Notes: a model not told the origin generated them from the sequence alone. Positions 34,468-44,112 are shown, numbered from the stretch's first letter. The stretch is DNA of 64,000 bases from Rariglobus hedericola (GCF_007559335.1 NZ_VMBG01000002.1:62001-126000); one strand, 5' to 3'. Numbers and translations: made by a program.

Positions 34468-35043
34468 ATGACCAACCCTCTGGATACGTTCCAATCCTGG
34501 TTCGACGACGCCAAACGCCATGGCGTCCACGAGCCGTCCGCGATGGCGCTTTCCACCGTTGATGCCGATGGGCGTCCGTCCGTGCGCATGGTTTTGCTCA
34601 AACACGCCGACGAACACGGTTTCGTTTTCTACACCAACACCGACAGCCCCAAGGCCGATGACTTGCGCCACCTGCCCTACGCCGCGCTTTGTTTTTACTG
34701 GAATCCGCCCGGACGCCAGGTGCGCGTCACCGGCAAGGTTGAGGCCGTCACCACCGAGGAGGCCGATGCGTATTTCAACTCGCGCCCTTACCTGAGTCGC
34801 ATCGGCGCCTGGGCTTCGAAACAATCGCAACCGCTCGATGGCTACGCGGAGCTCGAGCGCGCCGTCGCCGCGACCATGATCCAACACCCGCGCGGACGCA
34901 TGCCGCGCCCGCCGCACTGGCACGGTTATCGCGTCGTCCCCGATGTCATCGAACTGTGGCAAGAGCGTCCGTTCCGGCTTCATGAGCGCGCCGCTTATAA
35001 ACGCGTCGGCAAGGGCTGGCGCGAACAGGCGCTTTATCCGTGA
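34468..35043 (+). CDS. pdxH: Pyridoxamine 5'-phosphate oxidase
   Basis: FMN-dependent oxidase of 191 residues, the last step of PLP synthesis and salvage (PNP/PMP to PLP). Signatures: AMALSTVDADGRPSVRMVLLK, GFVFYTNTDSPKADDL, ALCFYWNPPGRQVRVTGKVE, SRPYLSRIGAWASKQSQPL and the C-terminal RPPHWHGYRVVP...RLHERAAYKR, all conserved in PdxH. Length is slightly shorter than E. coli PdxH (218), lacking mainly the N-terminal extension. It is divergent from the XRE-type gene and its promoter region contains palindrome copy 7, so co-regulation is possible. A bidirectional terminator follows. Confidence 0.95.
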   Translation: MTNPLDTFQSWFDDAKRHGVHEPSAMALSTVDADGRPSVRMVLLKHADEHGFVFYTNTDSPKADDLRHLPYAALCFYWNPPGRQVRVTGKVEAVTTEEADAYFNSRPYLSRIGAWASKQSQPLDGYAELERAVAATMIQHPRGRMPRPPHWHGYRVVPDVIELWQERPFRLHERAAYKRVGKGWREQALYP

Positions 35044-35065
35044 GGCGTGAACCGCCTTCGTATCC

Positions 35066-35112
35066 AAAAAACAAAGACCCGGCGACTCCACAGTCACCGG
35101 GTCTTTGTTTTA
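35066..35112. terminator. Bidirectional intrinsic terminator
   Basis: Arms AAACAAAGACCCGG / CCGGGTCTTTGTTT with an inner GACT/AGTC stem; A-run to the left, T-rich to the right. Serves convergent pdxH and the AspT/YidE-type transporter gene. Confidence 0.92.
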
Positions 35113-35135
35113 TTGGTTTACATGACCGCTTCCGT

Positions 35136-36815
35136 TCACCCTGCCGCCGCCTTGTAGAGCAGGAACACCACGAGCTGTCCCGTGAACACCCGCAGCAACA
35201 TGACCAGCGGATACACCGTCGCATACGCCACGGCGGGCGCATCGCTGCCGGTCGTCTGCTGGGCAAACGCCAGCGCGGGCGGATCCGTCATCGAGCCGGC
35301 GAGCAGGCCGCACAGTTCGGCGTAGTTGAGTTTTTTCCACGCGCGCGCCACAAAGCCGATCACCAGCAACGGCACGATGGTGATCAGCGCCCCGTAGATC
35401 AGCCAGCGCACGCCTTCGGCACCGAGCAGCACGCTCACGAATTTCTCGCCGGACTTGATGCCGACCGCCGCCAGAAAAAGCGAAATGCCGATCTCGCGAA
35501 TCATGTGATTGGCCGTGTGCGGCACATGCCAGATCAGCGGACCCGTCGTGGTGAGTCGCGACATGATGATCGCCACCACCAGCGGACCGCCCGCGAGGCC
35601 GAGCTTCACCGCCGCCGGCAGGCCGGGGATAAACAGCGGAATAAACCCCACGATCACACCAAGAACGATACCGAGAAAAAACGTGAGCGGCTGCGGCGTA
35701 TCCAGGGCCTTCGGCGAGTTGCCCACCACGGCGGCCACCGCGACGATCTGCGGCTCCTCGCCCACCACCATGAGGATGTCACCAAACTGCAGGCGAAATC
35801 CCGGCACAGGCGTGAACTCCAATCCCTGGCGCGTCACGCGTGTCACCACGACCTGATGCTGCGCAAACGTCGTCAACTCGGCCAGGGGCCTCCCGAACAT
35901 CGCCGGCTTGGTCACAATCAACCGGCGGTTGGTCACCGAGCCCGGCAGCGCCTTCAAGTCCACGCCCGCCTCGGTGCCGATCACCACGCGCAGCGTATCC
36001 AATCCTTCCGCCGGGCCCACCGCGTGAAGGATATAGCCCAGCTGTAAGGGCGTCTCCGGCTTCGCGATCCTTACCACGCCATCCCGCGAGATTCGCGACA
36101 CCACCACACCCGAATCCGCGAGGCCGGGCACCGAGCCCAGCGTGCGACCCACGAGATTGGGATTGCGCACTTCGAAATTGCGCGTGGTCGGCGGCGGAGT
36201 TGACGGACGATTCGCGGCCTCGGCGGCGGCGACTTCTTTCTGCACATCAATGCGGAAAACCGTCCGCACCGCGATCATCGTGATGATGATGCCAATGATG
36301 CCGAACGGATAAGCGATCGCATAGCCAAGCCCCTGCACAACCGCGGCATCATCACCGGCTCCCAGCTGTTTGAGCGCCTGCGAAGCCGCCGCCAGACTCG
36401 GCGTGTTGGTGGTCGCGCCCGACAGCAAACCCACGCCGACCGCCGCATCCGTGCGTCCAAGAATGATCCACGTGGAAGCCACGATGACCCCGAGAAAAAC
36501 AATGCCCGCCGCGAAGAGGTTGAGAATCATCCCGCGTGCGCGCAGTGACGCAAAAAAACCCGGACCGATCTGCAGGCCCAGCGTGTAAACGAACAGGATC
36601 AGTCCGAACTCGCGCACGAAATCCAAGACCTCGTGATTAAACGTGAGTTTAAAATGCCCGAGCAGCAGACCGGCAAAGAGCACGCCAGCCACACCGAGGC
36701 TGATGCCGTAGAGTTTAATTTTTCCGAGGGCCGCGCCCAAGGCGCCCGCCACGCCCAACAGAATGACGGTGCGCGCAACGGATTCGGTGGCGAAGAGCTG
36801 GGTGATCCAATCCAT
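35136..36815 (-). CDS. AspT/YidE-type transporter with RCK_C (TrkA-C) domains
   Basis: Inner-membrane protein of 559 residues. Layout: about five helices (1-190), two cytoplasmic RCK_C/TrkA-C domains (about 215-370: VGRTLGSVPGLADSGVVVSR and GRPLAELTTFAQHQVVVTRV), and about five to six further helices (375-559). The repeated membrane halves each contain GxxSGATTNTPSLAAA- or AGSMTDPPALAFA-type segments, typical of the aspartate:alanine exchanger family that also includes YidE and YbjL. Length (550-565) fits. Substrate cannot be inferred; RCK_C domains usually bind a regulatory ligand. Last gene of a minus-strand run that begins at the SpoIIE phosphatase. Confidence 0.9.
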   Translation of the reverse strand: MDWITQLFATESVARTVILLGVAGALGAALGKIKLYGISLGVAGVLFAGLLLGHFKLTFNHEVLDFVREFGLILFVYTLGLQIGPGFFASLRARGMILNLFAAGIVFLGVIVASTWIILGRTDAAVGVGLLSGATTNTPSLAAASQALKQLGAGDDAAVVQGLGYAIAYPFGIIGIIITMIAVRTVFRIDVQKEVAAAEAANRPSTPPPTTRNFEVRNPNLVGRTLGSVPGLADSGVVVSRISRDGVVRIAKPETPLQLGYILHAVGPAEGLDTLRVVIGTEAGVDLKALPGSVTNRRLIVTKPAMFGRPLAELTTFAQHQVVVTRVTRQGLEFTPVPGFRLQFGDILMVVGEEPQIVAVAAVVGNSPKALDTPQPLTFFLGIVLGVIVGFIPLFIPGLPAAVKLGLAGGPLVVAIIMSRLTTTGPLIWHVPHTANHMIREIGISLFLAAVGIKSGEKFVSVLLGAEGVRWLIYGALITIVPLLVIGFVARAWKKLNYAELCGLLAGSMTDPPALAFAQQTTGSDAPAVAYATVYPLVMLLRVFTGQLVVFLLYKAAAG

Positions 36816-36880
36816 ATGCCGGAGAGTCTATACGGATAACCCGCGGCAGACAGCGCAGATTTTGCCAACCTGCGCGCAGA

Positions 36881-38449
36881 TCAAGCCGTGCCTCGCGCCG
36901 TGAGGCGAAGCTCCGTTTGCAATAACTCGTGGGCCCTCCCGCGGATCACCACCACATCGCTACTTTCCGTGGCAACAGCGCCCACGCGCCAGTGATTATT
37001 ACCGTCGAGTTCCGCCTGATCGATGATCGCGCCCGCGTGCAACGTGCGCGGGGCGGCCCCTTCTTCGTGCAACTCCACCGTGCCGCGCCGCACATAATAA
37101 AACGCGCGGCAGGGATCGCCTCGTGAAAAAAGCCCTTCGCCTTTTTCAAGATGAATGGGGCGCAAAATTTCATCCGGTGGCGGCAGCAACAGACTGAGAT
37201 CGCGCGGAAAAATCAGCTCGAAGGTCCAGTCGATCATCACACGCAATTTGCGCAGCACGCCCGGCAGCTTTCCCAAGTAAATCGTGCGCCACATCCACCA
37301 CGCAAAAAATCCGCTGAAGTGAAAACCAAACACCTCGGCCACCGCCTCGCGTTCACCGATCGTGGCAAGCTGGCCCATGTAACGATACGTAAATGGCTTC
37401 AACTCCTGCCCCGCCAGAGCGCGCGCGACATTGCGCCCGAGTTGCACGCCCTGCCGCAACGCCAGCTGCGCGGTTGGCGGAGAGATCTTGAGTTCACCGC
37501 GGTCATTCCAGGGCACCGCGGCGCAATCGCCCGCCGTCCATAAATTCGGATGTCCGGCCACGCGCATGCTGGGCTCTGTCGGCACACGGCCTTTTTCCGT
37601 TTCGATCCCAAGCTGACGGCACAGGTCGAGCACGACCGGATTCGGAGCGTTGCCGATCGTCGAGATGATCGTGTGTCCTTCGATAAAACTACCGTCGGCG
37701 AAAATCACTTTGCTCGCCGTCGCCTCGGCCACACGTGTGGAAAGCAACACTTCGATACCGCGTTTCTTGAGCACGACCAGCGCATGCTCACCGAGTTTCT
37801 GCCCGATCTCGATCAACAGGCTGGGATGCCCGTGCACGAGCACGACGCGAATCTTTGAGTCCCGCAGGTTGGCGTAATACTTCTGCGAGCCGCGCAAAAA
37901 ATCCTGCACTTGTCCCGCCGTTTCAACGCCGGTGTATCCGCCACCCACTACAACAAACGTGAGCAAGCGCGCGCGCATGGCGGCATCCTCGACGAGGTTG
38001 GCCTCTTCAAGGCGGTTGATGAGCGTGGATCGCAGTCGCAGCGCATCCGCCACCGATTTCATCGGCCGGCCGTGATCGGCCATGCCGGGCACGCGTGAAA
38101 GATCCGTCACGCTGCCGAGCGTCAGCACGAGATGATCGAACGTGACCGCGTGATTGCGCGTGAATCGGCCGCCATCGAGCGTGAGGGTCTTCGTCGCCCA
38201 ATCGATGCGGTGGATGCCGCCTTGCAGCACATCGACATGCCGGCAGAGCAGACGAAGCGGATTCACCACCGCGGACGGACTGAGCGATGAGCCGGCGACT
38301 TCGGCCAGCATCGGCTGGAACACCAGGACATTGCGCTCGGCGATGAGCGCCACGCGTTTTTCCCCGCCCTTGCCCAGCAGCTTCCCAAGCGTCTTTGCGC
38401 AATAGGCACCGGCGAAGCCGCCACCGGCAATCACAACGTCATAATGCAT
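36881..38449 (-). CDS. NDH-2-like dehydrogenase with C-terminal cNMP-binding-like domain
   Basis: FAD/NAD(P) oxidoreductase of 522 residues. Type II NADH dehydrogenase features: FAD loop VIAGGGFAGAYCAKTL (6-21), NAD loop VVVGGGYTGVETAG (about 169-182), TAGDCAAVP, and AQLALRQGVQLGRN near the end of the catalytic part, followed by a hydrophobic membrane-anchoring region (FFAWWMWRTIYLGKLPG). Known NDH-2 proteins stop near 400-430; here about 90 residues more (about 430-515), with IHLEKGEGLFSRGDPCRAFYYVRRGTVELH, shown in this evidence only as IHLEKGEGLFSRGD and YYVRRGTVEL, resemble a Crp/cNMP-binding beta-barrel. The extension may regulate the enzyme; ligand unknown. Confidence 0.85.
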   Translation of the reverse strand: MHYDVVIAGGGFAGAYCAKTLGKLLGKGGEKRVALIAERNVLVFQPMLAEVAGSSLSPSAVVNPLRLLCRHVDVLQGGIHRIDWATKTLTLDGGRFTRNHAVTFDHLVLTLGSVTDLSRVPGMADHGRPMKSVADALRLRSTLINRLEEANLVEDAAMRARLLTFVVVGGGYTGVETAGQVQDFLRGSQKYYANLRDSKIRVVLVHGHPSLLIEIGQKLGEHALVVLKKRGIEVLLSTRVAEATASKVIFADGSFIEGHTIISTIGNAPNPVVLDLCRQLGIETEKGRVPTEPSMRVAGHPNLWTAGDCAAVPWNDRGELKISPPTAQLALRQGVQLGRNVARALAGQELKPFTYRYMGQLATIGEREAVAEVFGFHFSGFFAWWMWRTIYLGKLPGVLRKLRVMIDWTFELIFPRDLSLLLPPPDEILRPIHLEKGEGLFSRGDPCRAFYYVRRGTVELHEEGAAPRTLHAGAIIDQAELDGNNHWRVGAVATESSDVVVIRGRAHELLQTELRLTARGTA

Positions 38450-38507
38450 GGCACCAGACGACAGGGATTGTGCGCCGAGTGCGACGGCGAAATCTTCGCG
38501 GGCAAAC

Positions 38508-40511
38508 TTAACGCGGGCGAACCAGCAGCAACGTGCGGTCGTCGTTACGCGAAGCGAGGGCCGAGAACTGGCGGAGATAACGGTTCAGTTTCTCCACCAC
38601 GCGCGGCAACGGGGTCTCTTCCTGGCCGACCAACGTGGTCACGAGGCGGTCGCGACCAAACTCGTCGCCCGACGCATTCGCGGCCTCCGTGATGCCGTCC
38701 GTATAGAGCGCGAGCAAATCGCCCGGTCCCAGATCCAGCACGGCTTCCTCGAGCAGGGAGTCAAACACCGGACCTTCGTCAAAACCGAGCGCCAGGCCGC
38801 CGGCAGACAAAAGCTCGAGCTCGCCACCGGCCTTCAGGAGCAACGCCGGCTCATGTCCCGCCCGCACGTAAGTGAGCCGGTTTGTATCCAAATCCAAGAT
38901 ACCGTAAAAAAGTGAAATGAACATGCCGGGAGGCATGTCGCCGTGCAGCGCACGATTGACGCGGCGCACCACGGTGGCGGCACTGGGCTCGCCGGCGGCG
39001 CACAGCCGCAGCGTCGCACGACAGGCGGCCATCATCAGCGCGGCGGCCGGGCCCTTGCCCGCCACGTCCGCGATGACAAAGCCCCACCGGCGCCCGTCGA
39101 CCGGCAGCACGTCGTAATAATCTCCGCCGATGTGCAGCGACGCCTGCGACAGGGCCTCGATCTCCACTTCACCGATGTCGGGAAAAACGTGCGGTCGAAG
39201 CTGGTGCTGCACTTCGCCAGCGAGACGCAGGTCGCGTTCGCGGAGAGCGCGCTCGCGATCCTCGGCATCTTTGCGCGGCGTGATATCGGTGATGAGGCCT
39301 TCGTGGTGCGTCACGTTGCCCTCCGGATCGAAGCGGACGACCGTGTGGTCATCGACCCAACGCACGGATCCATCGGCGCACACGATGCGGTATTCCTGGC
39401 TGTATTCGTGATGGTTGGTGGCGGCATGCGCCTCGACTTCCGCGCCCACGCGTTCGCGATCATCGGGATGCGTGATGCCGCGGAAGCTCAGGCGGCGGCT
39501 GGTGAAATCCTCCGGCTGGTAGCCGAACTGGCGGATGCTCTGCGAAACGTATTCCACCGGCCAGTTTTCCTCGGCGAGCCAGAGCACGACGATCGACGGC
39601 GAACGGTTGACGATCTGCTCCAGCTCTTCGCGACGGGCGAGCGCGAGCTTGAGCTCCTCCTGCGCTTTGCGGCGGATGCTGACGTCGCGGCCCACGCCGA
39701 AGAAGGCGCGACGGCCGTCGCGATCCGTGTAGGCCGAACCGGTAGTCGCGTGCCAGACCCAATGGCCGTCCTTGTGTCGCACGCGATACTCGATGCCGCG
39801 CGGGCTGACCCCGAGTTCGAGGGTTTCGGCGATAAAGTCCCGGAACAACGAGAGCTCTTCCGGATGAATGAACTCCGTGTAGTCATGTCCGATGATTTCA
39901 GCGACCTCATGGCCGAGCTTCGGTGTCCAGGCATCGGATACAAATTTATAGGTCCCCTCAGGCGTGATCGCGAAGAGGATCTCGCTGGCGATCTTCAGGT
40001 AGGTGCGCCAGCGGGATTCGCTGCGGCGGAGGTCCTGTTCGGCAGCGTGACGCGCCGAAACATCCTCCAGCATGGCGAAGTGGTGCGTGACCCGGCCCTC
40101 GGCGTTGCGCAAGACCACCACGGTGAGTTCGCACATCACCTCGCGGCCATCGGGACGCTCGTAGCGTTTTTCCAATACAAAACCGTTGCGCTTGCCCGCG
40201 TAGATTTCGGCGGTCAGCGCCTTCTGGCGCGCCCAGTCATCGGGATGCGTGATCTTGTGGACGTTATCGATGTTGCTCGCCTGTTCGGGTGTGAGGCCGA
40301 TGAGTTCGCAAAAGCGCTTGTTAACGATGTTTTTCCCCGGGCGGCCGTTTTCGTCGACCTCGCGCCAGCTCAATCCGATCGGCGCGTGCTCGAAGAAAAG
40401 CTTCAGCTGGCTTGCGGCGTCGGGCCCGTGGCTCAACCAGTTGGGAAGCGTGACTTCCCCCGGGCTGGTCGGATCATCTACGGGCGTGCTAGGCGTTTCG
40501 TGCGACGACAT
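38508..40511 (-). CDS. Multi-PAS SpoIIE-type protein phosphatase
   Basis: Cytoplasmic signalling protein of 667 residues: three PAS domains (about 35-160, 165-290, 295-420), each ending in the typical PAC segment (e.g. FAMLEDVSARHAAE, FFGVGRDVSIRRKA, LITDITPRKDAED), then a PP2C-like SpoIIE phosphatase domain (about 430-665). Metal-binding motifs are intact: GGDYYDVLP, FVIADVAGKG, LALYTDGITEAAN and NDDRTLLLV. Such enzymes dephosphorylate anti-sigma-factor antagonists in general-stress or sporulation-type partner switches; no anti-sigma or antagonist gene lies nearby, so the target is unknown. The NDH-2-like gene follows 58 nt downstream on the same strand; a redox input via PAS is inference. 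Confidence 0.9.
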   Translation of the reverse strand: MSSHETPSTPVDDPTSPGEVTLPNWLSHGPDAASQLKLFFEHAPIGLSWREVDENGRPGKNIVNKRFCELIGLTPEQASNIDNVHKITHPDDWARQKALTAEIYAGKRNGFVLEKRYERPDGREVMCELTVVVLRNAEGRVTHHFAMLEDVSARHAAEQDLRRSESRWRTYLKIASEILFAITPEGTYKFVSDAWTPKLGHEVAEIIGHDYTEFIHPEELSLFRDFIAETLELGVSPRGIEYRVRHKDGHWVWHATTGSAYTDRDGRRAFFGVGRDVSIRRKAQEELKLALARREELEQIVNRSPSIVVLWLAEENWPVEYVSQSIRQFGYQPEDFTSRRLSFRGITHPDDRERVGAEVEAHAATNHHEYSQEYRIVCADGSVRWVDDHTVVRFDPEGNVTHHEGLITDITPRKDAEDRERALRERDLRLAGEVQHQLRPHVFPDIGEVEIEALSQASLHIGGDYYDVLPVDGRRWGFVIADVAGKGPAAALMMAACRATLRLCAAGEPSAATVVRRVNRALHGDMPPGMFISLFYGILDLDTNRLTYVRAGHEPALLLKAGGELELLSAGGLALGFDEGPVFDSLLEEAVLDLGPGDLLALYTDGITEAANASGDEFGRDRLVTTLVGQEETPLPRVVEKLNRYLRQFSALASRNDDRTLLLVRPR

Positions 40512-40627
40512 GGGCGGCTTGGAAGTATGTGCCTAACCATGACCCCGCGCGCAATCCAGCACGAACACACACGCAATTAAACGGGTCGGTGCTGGCCATA
40601 CGCGCGAATGCATCGCAAACTACACAC

Positions 40628-40876
40628 ATGATCACCGTGGCCACCTGCAACAACCCCATGCACGCCCAGTTATTGAAGTCGGTGCTCGAGGACAGCGGAA
40701 TCCCTTCCCTCATTCCCAATGAATACAGCGCGCAGACCATGCCGCACCTGATTCTGGCGATGGGCGGAATTCCCATTCAAGTGCCCGCGGAACACGAGAA
40801 CGCCGCCCGCGAACTGATCCGGGCATTCGAGGCGGCCGCGCCCGACGGAGATACGTTCCCGCCCACGATTGCCTGA
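40628..40876 (+). CDS. DUF2007 protein
   Basis: Small protein of 82 residues of the DUF2007 family (TCNNPMHAQLLKSVLEDSGIPSLI followed by GGIPIQVPAEHENAARELI). Family members are small alpha/beta domains that look like PII-like or ferredoxin-like modules; some bind signal molecules but most are untested. The ATG at 40628 was chosen because it starts the conserved region. It is divergent from the SpoIIE phosphatase gene. Confidence 0.85.
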   Translation: MITVATCNNPMHAQLLKSVLEDSGIPSLIPNEYSAQTMPHLILAMGGIPIQVPAEHENAARELIRAFEAAAPDGDTFPPTIA

Positions 40877-40907
40877 GTGCGTCAAAGTCCGGTGGGCGGA
40901 GTAACGT

Positions 40908-41747
40908 TCAACCTTTCAACGCGCCTGCGGTCACCCCTTTCACGAGGTGTTTTTGCAGCGCTATGAATACGATCAATATCGGCACCGTCACGATCACCAA
41001 ACCGGCAAACAACATCCCGTAATCGCTGCGGTATTGGGAGGTGATGGAGAGATTGGCCAGTCCCAGCGGCAGCGTGCGCACCGAGGCACCCGCGTCTCCG
41101 CTCGTGAACATGAAGGCGAAAAAATACTCCTTCCAGATACCGATGAACTGGAAGATCGCGACCGTCACCAGCCCCGGCTTCGCCAGCGGCAACATCACGC
41201 GCCAAAAGGCCGATGCCTCCGAGCAACCATCCACCACCGCCGCTTCGTAGAGCGAGCGCGGGAGCGACTTGAAAAATCCCGCGAGAATGAAGATCGCGAA
41301 CGGCAGGCCGTTGGCCGTGTAAACCAGGATCAATCCCGTGCGCGAGTTGAGCAGTCCGAGCGCACGCAGCTCGAAAAACAACGGCACGATGGAGAGCTGC
41401 ACCGGAACCATCAGGCCTGCGAGAAACAGCCAGAAGACGCCCTTGCCCAGCGGGTGATAAAACCGCGCCAGTGCATACGCCGCCATCGCTCCCAACATCA
41501 CGATCAGCGCAACCGAGGTGAGCGTGACCAACACCGAGTTGATAAAATAATCTCCAAATCGCGCCTCGTTCCAGGCCCGCGTGTAGTTGTCCGTCTGCAA
41601 CGCATCGAGCGGCGGCAGCGCGAACGCCTCGCGGAAAATTGCCTCATCGGTCTTGAGCGATGAATACGCCACCCAAGCCATCGGATAAACCACCCACACG
41701 AGGTAGCCCGCCAGCAGAGCGAAAATGATGAAGCGTGAAATTTTCAT
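40908..41747 (-). CDS. Carbohydrate ABC transporter permease (MalG type)
   Basis: Inner-membrane permease of 279 residues with six helices, MalG/UgpE-like. The EAA loop reads YEAAVVDGCSEASAFWRVMLPLAKPG, shown as YEAAVVDGCSEASAFWRVML, which docks with the ATPase. It begins 4 nt after the stop of the fused binding-protein/permease gene, so they form one transcript and probably one heterodimeric channel. The start at 41747 begins the first helix (MKISRFIIFALLAGYLVW). An ATPase gene is not in the window and is presumably shared or encoded elsewhere. Sugar substrate unknown. Confidence 0.92.
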   Translation of the reverse strand: MKISRFIIFALLAGYLVWVVYPMAWVAYSSLKTDEAIFREAFALPPLDALQTDNYTRAWNEARFGDYFINSVLVTLTSVALIVMLGAMAAYALARFYHPLGKGVFWLFLAGLMVPVQLSIVPLFFELRALGLLNSRTGLILVYTANGLPFAIFILAGFFKSLPRSLYEAAVVDGCSEASAFWRVMLPLAKPGLVTVAIFQFIGIWKEYFFAFMFTSGDAGASVRTLPLGLANLSITSQYRSDYGMLFAGLVIVTVPILIVFIALQKHLVKGVTAGALKG

Positions 41748-41751
41748 GCGT

Positions 41752-44112
41752 TCACATTTCCACGGTGTCGCGCCTGAGCGCGCGCATGACGGCGGCGCTA
41801 CCGACCAGCACGAGGACAAACATCATCACGGCGATAGCCGTGGCGCGGCCCACTTGGAATTCTTGAAACATCGTCGATACCATCAGCGTGCTCAGCGTGT
41901 GCGAACCGCTCGCCGGATCCTGCGAAGTGAGCAGCCAGATCATCTCAAACGCGTTGAGTCCGCCGATCACCAAAAACACCGCGGAGATCACCAGCACTTC
42001 CCATATAAGAGGCAGCGTGATCGTGAAAAATTGCCGCGCCGGCGATGCGCCTTCAAGGTCCGCCGCCTCATAGAGATCGGGCGAGATTCCCTGCATCGCC
42101 GCGAGATACAGAACCAGGTTAAACCCGCACGCCATCCACAGATAGATCGGCAGCAACGCGGCGTAGAGGTGCGCCTGCGAGAGCCACGCAAATCCTTCGA
42201 AGCTCTCAAAGCCCAGTTTCACCAGCGCGGTATTCACCAAGCCGCCGTGCGGATCGTAGGCACTCATCCACAACAACGTCGCCGCAATACCGCCGAGCAT
42301 GTTGGGAAACAAAAACACGACGCGAAACACTGCCCCGCCCCACACGCCGCGATGGATCAACGCGGCGAAAAACAACGCGGCCGGCACCACCACGAGCGCG
42401 GGCGCGATCATCAGGAAAAGATTATTCCGTAGTGCGAACCAGAATACATCGCTCTCCAGCAGCAGCCACCGGAAGTTGAACAGCCCCGCCCAGGTGCGTT
42501 CACCCAGACCATCCCAGCGCGTGAACGCCCAGATGAACGACGCCAGTCCCGGCAGGACGACGAACGCTCCAAACAGCAGCAGTGACGGTCCGACAAAGCC
42601 CATCGCCAGCGATCCGCGCAACCGGCCAAGATGCTCCGACGACGAGGCCTGCGCGGGAGCAGACCGGCGGCCCTTGGCGCACTTTATCCATACCAGCCAG
42701 GCAACGAGCGCAGCGAGAACAAGCAACAGAGCAGCGGCGGCGAAACCGTGGCGCGTTTCCACGTTATCCGGATTGATTTCGCGGGCGCGCGCCGCGGTCG
42801 CGGCCGACTCGAGACGGGCACCGAATTCCTCCGGCGTGATACGTCCCGTCATCAATCGGTAGCGGGCATCCGTCAGCGCTTGATTGATGACCGCGAGATT
42901 CGTCGCCGAAGTCGGCGGCGCCGCATCAAAGGAGCCGGTTGCCTTGGCGATTAACGCCGCGGTGTCACGCATGAGCGGCGAATAATCATCCGGTCCCACG
43001 GCGCGGAGCGCGACGGGTGAATCCACCAGCTGTGCAAACCGTTTCGCGCGTTCACGCGATGTCAGGAAACGGAAGAAATCCACCGTCGCGCGTTCCTGTT
43101 CTTTGTCCCCGCAGGTGAACAAAAAATAATAGGCGCTCTGCGTCTGGATGGTATCCACTGGAGCAATACCTTCCGCAAACACCGGCAGGTTCATCGCGCC
43201 CAGTTCGAAGCCAGCGGGAAGTTTTCCGCGCATCTCACTCGCAAACCACGAAGCCGAAATGGTCATCGCTGCGCGACCGTCGATGAAGGCGAGTTGGGCC
43301 GCGGTATGCGTCATGCCTTCCCAGCCCTTGACGAGATGGCGCGTGGCGAGGCGTTGCAGAATGCCGGCGGCGCGGATGAAGCGCGGATCGGTGCGAGCAC
43401 CCGCTTCGAGCTGGTTGTAGCTGCGCCAGCCATCGGGGCCGACGAGGTTGTAATGCGCGGCGCGGAGAAAGGCGTCACCGTAACGCATGAACACGCCCGG
43501 CAGCGAAAGAGGGGAGACATCCGCGCGCTCCATTTTTTCGCACAGGATAAAAAATTCGTCCCATGTGCGCGGGACTTCCCAACCGTTTTCACGGAAGCGT
43601 TTTTTGTCGTAGAAAATCGTCCATACCGCGTGGGCAAAGGGCAGCCCGTAAACCGGCGCGGCCACAGGGGGCGCGGCAGTCGTTTCGCCGGAATTCGTCA
43701 CGGCGGCTGGACTGGTCCACCGCTCCAGCACGCCGGGCAGAAAGGTGTCGCGCCAGCGCGCATCGCCTTCCCAATTGGGGCCGTCGAGGTAGGGCGCGAG
43801 ATCGAGAATGCGCCCGGCCTTGATGAGGTTTGGATAAAGCAGGACGGCATCAGTGGCGTCCGGATCATCGCCCGCCATGACGCGAATGCGGACCTGATCG
43901 TTGATGCGCGGATTGCCGTGGATACGGACCTTCAGATCCGGCCGCAGGGATTCGAACTCGCGGGCGGTTTCCTCAAAAAACGCGGCGCCGTAGCCCGCCA
44001 CCAGCACGGGAATGTCGAGTTCCCGCGGCGTGGTTTCAGCGCGCAAGGACACGCGCGCCACCAGGCACACGAAAAAACAAACGACGAACAGGGCGGCCGC
44101 ACTCCGACGCAT
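41752..44112 (-). CDS. Fused solute-binding protein / MalF-type ABC permease
   Basis: Single chain of 786 residues joining two normally separate subunits. Residues about 1-440 are an extracellular sugar-binding protein: signal peptide (AALFVVCFFVCLVARVSLRA), VLVAGYGAAFFEETAREFE, PVYGLPFAHAVWTIFYDKK and AAMTISASWFASEMRGKLP. A membrane helix (about 458-480) tethers it, and residues 500-786 are a MalF-like permease with six helices and an EAA loop (YEAADLEGASPARQFFTITL, about 687). The fusion fixes a 1:1 ratio and keeps the binding protein at the membrane. Sequence is continuous with no frameshift. Followed 4 nt later by the MalG-type gene. Substrate is probably a sugar. Confidence 0.9.
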   Translation of the reverse strand: MRRSAAALFVVCFFVCLVARVSLRAETTPRELDIPVLVAGYGAAFFEETAREFESLRPDLKVRIHGNPRINDQVRIRVMAGDDPDATDAVLLYPNLIKAGRILDLAPYLDGPNWEGDARWRDTFLPGVLERWTSPAAVTNSGETTAAPPVAAPVYGLPFAHAVWTIFYDKKRFRENGWEVPRTWDEFFILCEKMERADVSPLSLPGVFMRYGDAFLRAAHYNLVGPDGWRSYNQLEAGARTDPRFIRAAGILQRLATRHLVKGWEGMTHTAAQLAFIDGRAAMTISASWFASEMRGKLPAGFELGAMNLPVFAEGIAPVDTIQTQSAYYFLFTCGDKEQERATVDFFRFLTSRERAKRFAQLVDSPVALRAVGPDDYSPLMRDTAALIAKATGSFDAAPPTSATNLAVINQALTDARYRLMTGRITPEEFGARLESAATAARAREINPDNVETRHGFAAAALLLVLAALVAWLVWIKCAKGRRSAPAQASSSEHLGRLRGSLAMGFVGPSLLLFGAFVVLPGLASFIWAFTRWDGLGERTWAGLFNFRWLLLESDVFWFALRNNLFLMIAPALVVVPAALFFAALIHRGVWGGAVFRVVFLFPNMLGGIAATLLWMSAYDPHGGLVNTALVKLGFESFEGFAWLSQAHLYAALLPIYLWMACGFNLVLYLAAMQGISPDLYEAADLEGASPARQFFTITLPLIWEVLVISAVFLVIGGLNAFEMIWLLTSQDPASGSHTLSTLMVSTMFQEFQVGRATAIAVMMFVLVLVGSAAVMRALRRDTVEM

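Noticed and set aside
41752-44112. Frameshift splitting the ABC fusion into two genes
   Set aside because: The frame is continuous through the linker and the tethering helix, with normal codon use; no internal stop or start signal suggests two genes.
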